A DNA stretch of 64,000 nucleotides from Anaeramoeba ignava (Eukaryota > Metamonada > Anaeramoebidae). The translations under genes and the position numbers were made by a program. This document shows, piece after piece, positions 34,274 to 45,848 of the stretch (its first letter is position 1; each line of letters opens with the position of its first letter). Location of the stretch: positions 186,001 through 250,000 of the forward strand of contig JAPDFW010000077.1 in assembly GCA_028826165.1 (NCBI GenBank). The letters run 5' to 3'. The notes under the pieces were generated by a model that made no database searches, was not told the DNA's origin, and worked only from the letters and a program-made list of their open reading frames with translations.

Positions 34274-37200
34274 TCATCTGTTGAAAGCTTCATCAGTCCA
34301 ACTTTCATAATTATAACCTTCACCTTGAGGAGTCATATGTTGTTTGAAATAATCGACTTGTTCTTGAGGGAAATAGTCTCTCATTTCGGATTCAGTAATA
34401 ACAGGAGGATTTTTAGATAAATCTCTGAAAGATTCAAGAATTTGTTCTTTAGTATCCATATCAACGGTTCTTGAAGCCATAAAACGAACAAATTCATCAA
34501 ATTCCATTTTGCCTGATTTGTCAGTTTCGAATGAATCGAAAACTTTTGCAATCTCTCCATCAGTCATGTGTTCACCAAGACCTTTAAGACAACCAGAGAA
34601 GGAAAGTTTATCAAGAGCACCGTTTGTTTTTGCAAAGTGGTCAAAGACTTCACGGAATTCTTTCATCTGTTGATCCGTGACTTTCTTGCCTTGAGATTCT
34701 AAAATTGTGTTTGTGATTGTTTCTTGCAATTTGTTGGAATAGTTCACAAGCTCTTCGTAAGCTTGTTTGCTTGATTGCGCAGTGAATGTTGTATATGGAT
34801 TGTTGAGGATATGATGTTTCTCCAAGTTTGCGCCAAGTGAGATCAACTCTTCGAGATTATCTTCCTTTTTGAGTAATTCTGAATGATATTTCTTGATTTT
34901 ATCCAATTGTTCTGATGGTGAACCTGTGACTTCTGTGATTGATTTCTTTGTTTTTTCCAAAAATTCGTTGAAATGATTTGCTTTTTCTGCGAATTTTTTT
35001 CTTTTGTCTTCATGTTTCTCTTGTTTCTTTTTATCCTTTTCAAGATCCTTTTTACGTTCATCAATCAACTGGTCAATTTCGTTCCATCTTTCGGTTACAG
35101 TTTCAATCGGCAATCCAGAGAAGTTTGTGATGTTTGCTTCTGTCATCTTCTTTGCAAGTTCCTGAAGTTCTTCGTAATCTTTTTCTTTGTCATCCTTGTT
35201 CTTGAAAAAATCGTGGAAATCTTTTGTTAATTCTTCGTTATCTTTGGGTGTTGTTGATGTGATTGGGTCTGTTGTTTTTTCATGTGCAATGTCGAGCCAT
35301 GTGTTCAAGCTTTGTGATTTGGATGCGTATTCTTGGATCATTTCCTCCTTGCGTCTTTGCTCTTCCCATTCCTTCTGTAATTGTGCTGCTCGCTCTTTCA
35401 TCTTCTTTTCTTCTTCGATTGATGCTAACAAGTTCTTAACATAATTATCATACCATTTCTTTTTTGTTGTTAAGATTTGGATGTCAAACTCAGTGTGTTT
35501 GTTTTGAACAATTTCCATTGATTTGGCTTCATCATCAATCTGGACAAGTTTCTCAAACATTTCATTCGCATCTGTTCCTTCGTTGTAGATCTTTTTGACT
35601 TCCTCGATCTTTTCTTCTGGTTCACCTTGAACTTGATCAAGTTGTTGTTTCTTTTGATCTAAGAATTTGACAAATTCATCAGCATGTTTTGCAAATTCAA
35701 TTCTTTTATCTAAAAAATAAAAAATAATAAAAATTAAAAATTAAATAAATTTTTCCAATAACAAGACAATAAATAAAAATGATAAAAAAAATTTTAAATA
35801 ACATGAAAATAAAAATAAAAATAAAAATAAAATTAATTACCTTCCATTGCTTGTTGACGTGCAAGTTCAGTTTCATAAGCATTTGTTCTGTTTTGAATTG
35901 CTTCCATTAAATCATTATGTGAGGATTTAACATCTTCAATTGTTAATCGAGTATAACGATTATCTGCAACTTTCAATTCGGTAAGTTGATTTGAAAGATT
36001 TTCCAATTCAGTCTTGGATTCTTCTGATTTTGTTGTCATTTCTTTATTTTTAGATTCAAGAACTTCCTTGAAATTTTGAACTTCTTCCAAAGAACTTCCG
36101 AAATGAGCATCTCTGCATTCAGCAATGGATTTAGAGCACCAAAGACGATAAGCACCTGCTTTTTCAGCAAATTCTTTACGAAGAGCATCTTTATTTTCTT
36201 CTAATTTGAGTGATTCTTCCAAACTGTTTTTCTTGGTGTCATGTAATTCGAACAAACTCTTCCAATGTTCTTCCAATTTATTCATTCGATCTTCAACTTC
36301 ATCAATTTTGTGATAATTTAATTCTTTCAAATCTTTCGCCATTTCTTTTAATTGATCAACTTGTTTTTCTGAATAATCTAAATCTTTCTTGAAATTATCA
36401 AGTTTTCTCAATTGAATTTGTGCTGCTCGAAGAGTTTGAATATCCTCTTCAGTTTTTAAATACTTCTCTTGTTTTTCATTCCATTTCTCCATCTTGGCAG
36501 CTCTTTCATGGAATTTCTTTTGGATATCATCGCATTTCTCTTGTCTTACTAATTCGGTGTTGATGTCTTTCTTTCTTGCTTCTTCGACTTCAAGTAATTC
36601 TTTCCATTTCTCATCCAAATCTTTTGGTGATAATCCTTCAGGATGTGCAAATTCAGGTCTGTGATAAGGAAGAGATTTCATGTATCCATTAATATTATCT
36701 GATCTGTTGAAAAGTGATGATTTTTGAGCTGATTTTTCTGAATGTTGAGTACTCATAAATTCAGTCAATTCTGAATTCTTAGCAATTGCTCCTTCAAGTG
36801 TGTTATCAAATTCTCTTTCTTTTAATTTCTCAATCATTCCATTAACTTCATCCATCCATTTCTTTGCTTGTTCTTCGTAATCTTTCTTTTGTCTCAATTC
36901 TTCTTTCATTGCTGAGATGTACTCCTCAACATAAACATCAACATCTTGCTTTCTTTTGGCTGCTCAAAGAAGGTAATGTGTGTTTAGTGTATTTGTTATC
37001 AGCAATTCCATGATCTTTTAATTCGTTATCAATTGCTTCAACTTTAGCTAATTCTTCTTTGCTTGGATTTCCTTCTTGATAAATTTCATTAATTGCTTCA
37101 ATTAATGGTTCAGGTTCTCCAGTTAATGCATTGATTTCTTCAACATGTTTTTCAAGATATTTCAAAAATTCTTCAGCTGCATCTGCAAATTCTTTTCGTT

Positions 37201-40200
37201 TTTCATCCATCTTTTCAAGAGCATCTTCAAGTCTCTTCTTTTTGATATCATGTAATCCAAATAAACTCTTCCAATGTTCTTCTAATTTATTCATTCGATC
37301 TTCAACTTCATCAATTTTGTGATAATTTAATTCTTTTAATTTTTTCGCTCTTTCCTTAAGTTTTTTGATTTGTTTTTCTGAATGATCTAAATCTTTCTTG
37401 AAACTCTCCAATTTATTAGTTTGGGTTTGTGCAGCTCTAAATTTATGAATATCCTCTTCAGTTTTTAAATACTTCTCTTGTTTATCAACCCATTTCTCTA
37501 ATTTTCCAGCTTCATCATGGAATTTCTTTTTAATATCATCGCATTTCTCTTGTCTTGTTAATTCTGTGTCGATGTCTTTCTTTCTTTCTTCTTCGACTTC
37601 AAGTAATTCTTTCCATTTCTCATCCAAATCTTTTGGTGATAATCCTTCAGGATGTGCAAATTCAGGTCTGTGATAAGGAAGAGATTTCATATAACCATTA
37701 ATATTATCTGATCTGTTGAAAAGTGATAATTTTTGAGCTGATTTTTCTGAATGTTGAGTACTCTTATATTCAATAAATTCGGAATTCTTAGCAATTGCAC
37801 CTTCAAGAGTGTTATCAAATTCTCTTTCTTTTAATTTCTCAATAATATCATTCACTTCTTGCATCCATTTCTTTGCTTCTTCTTCGTAATCTTTCTTTTG
37901 TCTCAATTCTTCTTTCATTGCTGAGATGTAATCTTCAACATAAACATCAACATCTTGATTTCTTTTGGCTGATAAAGAAGGTAATGTGTGTTTGGTGTAT
38001 TTGTTATCAGCAATTCCCATTTTCTTCATTTCAGCATCAATTTCAGCAACTTTTTCCAATTCAGCTTTGCTTGGATTTCCTTCTTGATGAACTTCTTTAA
38101 TTGCTTCAATTAATGGTTCAGGTTCTCCAGTTAATGCATTGATTTCTTCAACATGTTTTTCAAGATATTTCAAGAATTCTTCAGCTGCATCTGCAAATTC
38201 TTTTCGTTTCTTATCCATTCGTTCAGAGGAAGTTTCAAGTCTTTCCTTTTTGGTATCATGTAATCCAAATAAACTCTTCCAATGTTCTTTTAATTTATCC
38301 ATTCGATCTTCAACTTCATCAATTTTGTGATAATTTAATTCTTTCAGTTTTTTCGCCATATCTTTTAATTTATCAATTTGTTTTTCTGAATTATCTAAAT
38401 CTTTCTTGAAATTCTCCAATTTATTCATTTGAGTTTGAGCAAGATGAATTGTGTGAACATCTTCTTCAGTTTGTAAATATTTCTCTTGTTTATCAACCCA
38501 TTCTTCCATTTTTCCAGCTTCATCATGGAATTTCTTTTGGATTTCATCACATTTTTGTTGTCTTGATAATTCATTAGCAATATCTTCTTTTCTTGATTTT
38601 TCAATTTTAATCAATTCATCCCATTTCTCATTCAAATCTTTTGGTGATAATCCTTCAGGATGTGCAAATTCAGGTCTGTGATAAGGAAGAGATTTCATGT
38701 ATTTATTAATGTTGTTTGATAAAGTAAGTAATCCAACTTTTTGAGCTGATTTTTCTGAATGTTGAGTACTCATATATTCAATAAATTCTGAATTCTTAGC
38801 AATTGCACCTTCAAGAGTGTTATCAAATTCTCTTTCTTTTAATTTCTCAATAATATCATTCACTTCTTGCATCCATTTAGTTGCTTGTTCTTTGTATGAA
38901 TTTTTTTCTTTTAATTCTTCTTCCATTGCTGAAATGTATTTCTTAACATAAACATCAACATCTTGATTTCTTTTGGCTGTCAAAGAAGATAATGTGTGTT
39001 TAGTGTATTTGTTATCAGCAATTCCCATTTCTCTTAATTCTTTATCAATTGCTGCAACTTTAGCTAATTCTTCTTTGCTTGGATTTCCTTCTTGATGAAC
39101 TTCTTTAATTGCTTCAATTAATGGTTCAGGTTCTCCAGTTAATGAATTGATTTCTTCAACATGTTTTTCAAGATATTTCAAGAATTCTTCAGCTGCATCT
39201 GCAAATTCTTTTCGTTTTTTGTCCATCTTGTCAAGAGCATCTTCAAGTCTCTTCTTTTTGATATCATGTAATCCAAATAAACTCTTCCAATGTTCTTCTA
39301 ATTTATTCATTCGATCTTCAACTTCATCAATTTTGTGATAATTTAATTCTTTCAGTTTTTTCGCCATATCTTTTAATTTATCAATTTGTTTTTCTGAATG
39401 ATCTAAATCTTTCTTGAAATTCTCCAATTTATTCATTTGGGTTTGAGCAAGATGGATTGCATGAACATCTTCTTCAGTTTGTAAATATTTCTCTTGTTTA
39501 TCAACCCATTTCTCTAATTTTCCAGCTTCATCATGGAATTTCTTTTGGGTTTCATGACAATTTTGTTGTCTTGTTAATTCGGTGTTGATGTCTTTCTTTC
39601 TTGCTTCTTCAACATCAATCAATTCATCCCATTTGTCATTTAAATCTTTTGGTGATAATCCTTCAGGATGTGCAAATTCAGGTCTGTTATAAGGAAGTAA
39701 TTTCATGTATCCATTGATGTTGTTTGATAAAGTAAGTAATCCAACTTTTTGAGCTGATTTTTCTGAATGTTGAGTACTCATATATTCAATAAATTCTGAA
39801 TTCTTAGCAATTGCACCTTCAAGAGTGTTATCAAATTCTCTTTCTTTCAATTTCTCAATAATATCATTCACTTCTTGCATCCATTTAGTTGCTTGTTCTC
39901 CATAATATTTCTTTTGTCTCAATTCTTCGTTCATTGCTGAGATGTATTTCTTAACATAAACATCAACATCTTGATTTCTTTTGGCTGTCAAAGAAGATAA
40001 GCTGCTTGTTGTATATTTGTTATCAACAATTCCCATTTCTCTTAATTCTTTATCAATTGCTTCAACTTTAGCTAATTCTTCTTTGCTTGGATTTCCTTCT
40101 TGATGAACTTCTTTAATTGCTTCAATTAATGGTTCAGGTTCTCCAGTTAATGAATTGATTTCTTCAACATGTTTTTCAAGATATTTTAAGAATTCTTCAG

Positions 40201-43200
40201 CTGCATCTGCAAATTCTTTGCATTTTTTATCCATCTTTTCAAGAACATCTTCAAGTCTCTTCTTTTTGATATCATGTAATCCAAATAAACTCTTCCAATG
40301 TTCTTTTAATTTATCCATTCGATCTTCAACTTCATCAATTTTGTGATAATTTAATTCTTTCAGTTTTTTCGCCATATCTTTTAATTTATCAATTTGTTTT
40401 TCTGAATTATCTAAATCTTTCTTGAAATTCTCCAATTTATTCATTTGGGTTTGAGCAAGATGAATTGTGTGAACATCTTCTTCAGTTTGTAAATACTTCT
40501 CTTGTTTATCAACCCATTCTTCCATTTTTCCAGCTTCTTCATGGAATTTTGTTTGGATTTCATGGCACTTTTGTTGTCTTGATAATTCATTAGCAATATC
40601 TTCTTTTCTTGAATTTTCAATTTTAATCAATTCATCCCATTTACCATTTAAATCTTTTGGTGATAATCCTTCAGGATGTTCAAATTCAGGTCTGTTATAA
40701 GGAAGTAATTTCATGTAACTGTTAATATTATCAGATAAAGTAAGTAATCCAACTTTTTGAGCTGATTTTTCTGAATGTTGAGTTCTCATATATTCAATAA
40801 ATTCTGAATCCTTGGCAATTGCACCTTCAAGAGTGTTATCAAATTCTCTTTCTTTTAATTTCTCAATAATATCATTCACTTCTTGCATCCATTTCTTTGC
40901 TTCATCTTCATAATATTTCTTTTGTTTTGATTCTTCTTCCATTGCTGAAATGTATTTCTTAACATAAACATCAACATCTTGATTTCTTTTGGCTGTCAAA
41001 GAAGATAATGTGTGTTTAGTGTATTTGTTATCAACAATTCCCATTTCTCTTAATTCTTTATCAATTGCTGCAACTTTAGCTAATTCTTCTTTGCTTGGAT
41101 TTCCTTCTTGATAAACTTCTTTAATTGCTTCAATTAATGGTTCAGGTTCTCCAGTTAATGAATTGATTTCTTCAACATGTTTTTCAAGGTATTTAAGGAA
41201 TTCTTCAGCTGCATCTGCAAATTCTTTGCATTTTTTATCCATCTTTTCAAGAACATCTTCAAGTCTCTTCTTTTTGATATCATGTAATCCAAATAAACTC
41301 TTCCAATGTTCTTTTAATTTATCCATTCGATCTTCAACTTCATCAATTTTGTGATAATTTAATTCTTTCAATTCTTTTGCCATATCTTTTAATTTATCAA
41401 TTTGTTTTTCTGAATGATCTAAATCTTTCTTGAAATTCTCCAATTTATTCATTTGGGTTTGAGCAAGATGAATTGTATGAACATCTTCTTCAGTTTGTAA
41501 ATATTTCTCTTGTTTATCAACCCATTTCTCTAATTTTCCAGCTTCTTCATGGAATTTTGTTTGGATTTCATGGCACTTCTCTTGTCTTGTTAATTCATTA
41601 TCAATATCTTCTTTTCTTGAATTTTCAACATCAACCAATTCATCCCATTTGTCATTTAAATCTTTTGGTGATAATCCTTCAGGATGTTCAAATTCAGGTC
41701 TGTGATAAGGAAGAGATTTCATGTAACTGTTAATATTATCAGATAAAGTAAGTAATCCAACTTTTTGAGCTGATTTTTCTGGATGTTGAGTGCTCATATA
41801 TTCAATAAATTCTGAATCCTTGGCAATTGCTCCTTCAAGAGTGTTATCAAATTCTCTTTCTTTCAATTTCTCAATAATATCATTCACTTCTTTCATCCAT
41901 TTCTTTGCTTCATCTTCATAATATTTCTTTTGTTTTGATTCTTCTTCCAATGAGGAGATATAATCCTTCACATGGACATCAACATCTTTATTTCTTTTGG
42001 CTGTCAAAGAAGGTAATGTGTGTTTGGTGTATTTGTTATCAGCAATTCCCATTTTCTTCATTTCAGCATCAATTTTGGCAACTTTTTCCAATTCTTCTTT
42101 GCTTGGATTTCCTTCTTGATGAACACCTTTAATAGCTTCAATTAATGGTTCAGGTTCTCCAGTTAATGAATTGATTTCCTCAACATGTTTTTCAAGATAT
42201 TTAAGGAAGTCTTCAGCTGCATCTGCAAATTCTTTTCTTTTCTTATCCATTTCGATTTGTCTTTGAAGCTCCTTTTCATATGCTTCATCTCTCTTAGCGA
42301 GTTCATCATTAAGATTCTTATTGAAATCCTCGATATTTTCCATTTTGATTGCTGAGTATCTGTTGTCCTTGACATCCAAATCTTCCATCTTTTTCCAGAT
42401 ATCCTTCAGCTTATCGAGTTTTTTCTCGGATTTCTTCTTTGCTTCCTGGGAGTTGTTATCCATGGGCTCCTTGTATTTCTGGACAGCCTCAAGAGTATCT
42501 CCGAATTCATAAACACTGACATCATCGCAAGTATTCTTAACCCATCTGTTGTAGTTCTTGGCCTTTTTCGCCCATTTCTTTCGAAGGTCTTCTTTCAATT
42601 CCTCGCGTTTTTTGTCTTCTTCCAATTTTTTGCGGAGTTTCTCAGCAAGATCCTTAAGTTCGTCCCAATTCCCAGTAAGTTCGTCCATTTTGTTTTGGAT
42701 TTCATCCTTATCTTTATAATTTTCGTTGATGATCTTGTTTCCGATGACCATGACCTCCTCAAGACGGGGTTTGCTGCGGTCGTATTCATCATCATAGGCA
42801 TCGAGCTGCTTGAGTTCCTGGTTGGCAGCAATTAAAGTGGAAACTTCATGGGGAGATGTCAACTGATTTTTCTTGTCTTGGTAAAACTTCTTGAGTTTTT
42901 TGACTTTGTTGTTGAAATTGGCAAGAAGCGCTTCAAGACGTTCCTGACGGGCGAGCTCGTCGCGAAGGAGCCTGTCTCTTTCCTTTTCAGCATTTTCCAA
43001 TTCCTCCCATTTTCCCTGAATATTCTCAATAGTGGGTCCTTTCGGGATGAAAGGGGGTCTGTTATTAGCCTCAAGTTTTCTTGCGATTGTATTATAAAGT
43101 GATTCCAAGTTGCTCTTGTCGGTTACTTTTGGGGGTTTCTCGTTCTTTTTGTAATCGTCGAATTCGTCGATTAATTTCTCGATTTCTTCTTTTGTGTTTC

Positions 43201-44265
43201 CGAAATCGTGGTTTTGCAAATCTTTGGTTTTATCGACGATCCATTTCATTAGCTCTTCACCTAATGTTTCATAATCAGCCTTCAATTCATCGTTTGTTTT
43301 TGTGAAATCCATCAATTTGCCAATTCTTCGTGCCGCGTTTTGTTGTTTTTGTCCGGATGAGAAGTATTGGAAATATTCAGCCAAATAAGTCATGACAGCT
43401 TTTTCATCAGGAATTTCAGTAAGCATATCTTCAACATCCAAAAACCGATCAATTCCAAGTTGATTTGCTGCTTCAAAAGCGGTTTCCAAATTATCGGCTG
43501 GATTTTTTGGATCGAGTGAGTTGTAGTCAACAGCGGACGGTTTGTTATGATGAATAATTGCTGCAAATGCTAATCCATCTTTCCAACTTGTTGTGAAATT
43601 GCGAACGTTTACATTTGCATATCCTTGTGTTTGTTTTTTGCACCATAAAAGAAGTGCTTCTTTGGCTGTCATTTCCTCAACAGAAATTTCTTCAATAGAG
43701 CATTTCATGATAATTGTCCAAACAAATCCGAGAATTAATTTCAAGTTCTTATCAACAATATCTTCAGGTCCAATACTTGTAAATTCGAATTTCTTAGAAG
43801 TTTGAATTTTCTCAATTGCAATTTTTAAATTTTCAATTTTTTGAATTCTTATTCTTGGTCTTCGGTTGTATTTTGGAATTCTATTTAATAAAAAAAAGCA
43901 AAAAAAAAATAAAAAAAGCAAAAAAATATATTAAAAAATTTTTTTTAAGTCCGTTTTTGTTGATTTAAATTTTTTATTTTTTAAATTTTATTTACGTTTC
44001 TCCAGTTACTAATTCAACAAATTTTACAACTTTTAATCCATCTTCAAGTCCTTCTTGTAAATCTGTAATTGATTCTCCAATTTTTTTCAAATGTTTATTG
44101 AACCATCTTGTGAAAGTCTATTATTATTTTTTATTTTTTTATTTTATTTTTTTTATTAAAAGAAAAAAAAAAAAGCAAAAAATTTTTTATATTAAATTTA
44201 TTTACCTTTTGTTGCATTTTAACCCAATCGGGTAAAACTTCTGGTTGTTTGCCTCTTCTTGACAT
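34274..44265 (-). CDS. Giant alpha-actinin/spectrin-like protein with six 336-residue repeats (one frameshift)
   Basis: Four exons: 44265-44206, 44117-43996, 43880-35841 and 35709-34274. Summed length is 9,658 nt, one more than a multiple of three. The extra base lies near 36960 in repeat 6, where the frame falls into a stop (ends KKARC). With it ignored the protein would have about 3,218 residues. Order: an N-terminal actin-binding pair of CH domains (QQK-TFTRWFNKHLKK at the exon 1/2 join; WCKKQTQGYANVNVRNFTTSWKD), spectrin-like helices, six tandem 336-residue units, a diverged partial unit, then a C-terminal EF-hand region (FDSFETDKSGKMEFDEF has a near-canonical loop) and the terminal YNYESWTDEAF block. 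Alpha-actinin is usually about 900 residues with up to four spectrin repeats, so this is a stretched form, likely a long cortical actin cross-linker. Large repeat-bearing alpha-actinins are known in trichomonads. Confidence 0.88.
36203..42250 (-). repeat. Six tandem 1,008-bp coding units
   Basis: Units start at the MDKK(R/C)KEFADAAE block with ATG first bases at 42250, 41242, 40234, 39226, 38218 and 37210, exactly 1,008 bp apart. Each codes 336 residues, which equals three 112-residue helical modules, the size of spectrin repeats. Units are nearly identical at DNA level except for scattered changes, so recent homogenisation is likely. A diverged continuation starts at 36202. Confidence 0.95.
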
Positions 44266-45580
44266 TTCTTTTTCTATTTTTTTTTATTATTATTTATTAA
44301 AAGAAAAAAAAAATTTTTTAAAATTAAAATTAAAATAAAAATATAAATTAAAAATTTAACTATTACTAATTAAATGAAAAAGAAAAAAAAATGATTTTGG
44401 GATTAATTAAAAAATTAATTAAAAAAATTTTTTTTTTTTATTTTTTTTTTTTTGCTTTTTCTTTTTAAAAAAAATTCAATTAAAAAAAAAAAATGATCAT
44501 TTTAATTTTTCTTATTGTGAAAAAAAAGATTAAAAAATCTAAATAAAAAATCTAAATAAAAAAATATAAATATAAATATAAATATAAATATCAATATAAA
44601 TATAAATATAAATATAAATATAAATATAAATATAAATATAAATATAAATATAAATATAAATATAAATATAAATATAAATATAAATATAAATATAAATATA
44701 AATATAAATATAGTGGAATAAAAATTGGAATAAAAAGTGGAATAAAAATAAATAAAAAATATAAATATAAATCAAAATATAAATATAAATATAAATATAA
44801 ATATAAATATAAATATAAATCTAAATATAATTATAAATATAAATATAAATTGGAATAAAAAGTGGAATAATAAATATAAATATAAATATAAATATAAATA
44901 TAAATATAAATATAAATATAAATATAAATAAAAATCAAAAATATAAAATATAAATCAAAAAATATAAATAAAAATATAAATATAAAATAAAAATAAATAA
45001 ATATAAAATATAAAATATAAATATAAAATATAAATATAAATATAAATATAAATATAAATATAAATATAAATATAAATATAAAATATAAATATAAATATAA
45101 ATATAAATATAACATAAATATAAATATAAATATAAATATAAATATAAATATAAATATAAATATAAATATAAATATAAATATAAATATAAATATAAATATA
45201 AATATAAATATAAATATAAATATAAATATAAATATAAATATAAATATAAATATAAATATAAATCCAAAATAAAAAAAATCTAAATATAAATATAAATAAA
45301 AAATATAAATATAAATATAAATATAAATATAAATATAAATCTAAATATTATAATTATAAATATAAATATAAATATAAATCTAAATCTAAATATAAATATA
45401 AATATAAATATAAATATAAATAAAAATATAAATATAAATAAAAATATAAATATAAATTGGAATAAAAATTGGAATAAAAATATAAATATAATAAAGATTC
45501 CTTCCATTTTTTATTCGGAAAAGAAACGAAAAGAAAAGAAAAAGAAAAGAAAAAAAAATCATTTCTTCTTTTTGATCTTA
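44266..45580. repeat. AAATAT hexanucleotide array and A/T homopolymer spacer
   Basis: 44266-44530 is the upstream region of the giant gene, with T/A runs and TATTACTAATTAAATG at 44361. From 44530 to 45490 runs (AAATAT)n, interrupted by a few TGGAATAAAAA and AAATCTAAAT blocks. 45500-45580 is A/G-rich. No gene seen. Confidence 0.9.
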
Positions 45581-45581
45581 A

Positions 45582-45846
45582 TCATCTTAAATTGTGTGCT
45601 TGATCAGAATTCTTTGAAATAGACCCAGAATTCACAGGATTACCATTGGAATCAGTTCCAAAATACCATTCTTTTTCATGTTTTTCATTTCCATTTTCAT
45701 TTTCATTTTCATTTTCATTTTCATTTTCATTTTCATTTTCATTTTCATTTTCATTTTCATTTTCATTTTCATTTTCATTTTCATTTTCATTTTCATTTTC
45801 ATTTTCATTTTCATTTTCATTTTCATTTTCATTTTCATTTTCATTT
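45582..45846 (-). other. Displaced (NE)n reading frame, likely true C-terminus of the RhoGEF-kelch protein
   Basis: Just after the stop of the upstream gene (45849-45847) another frame is open to a TGA at 45584-45582. It codes a long NENENE run from an AAATGA hexanucleotide array (45690-45848), then a non-repetitive end with EKEWYFGTDSNGNPVNSGS and NSDQAHNLR. One fewer T in the TTTT before the array would join it to the gene in frame. The non-repetitive end argues for coding use. Confidence 0.55.
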
Positions 45847-45848
45847 TC
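45690..45848. repeat. (TTTTCA)n hexanucleotide array
   Basis: About 26 uninterrupted copies of TTTTCA (AAATGA on the other strand) at the 3' end of the RhoGEF-kelch gene. The unit is a multiple of three, so on its own it would not disturb a frame. Confidence 0.95.

Noticed and set aside
37131-41354. Five plus-strand frames of 63 codons exactly 1,008 bp apart
   Set aside because: They are antisense shadows of the repeated units of the giant alpha-actinin; their spacing only reflects the repeat.
44539-45507. YIYIYI and LYLYLY frames
   Set aside because: They are readings of the AAATAT hexanucleotide array.
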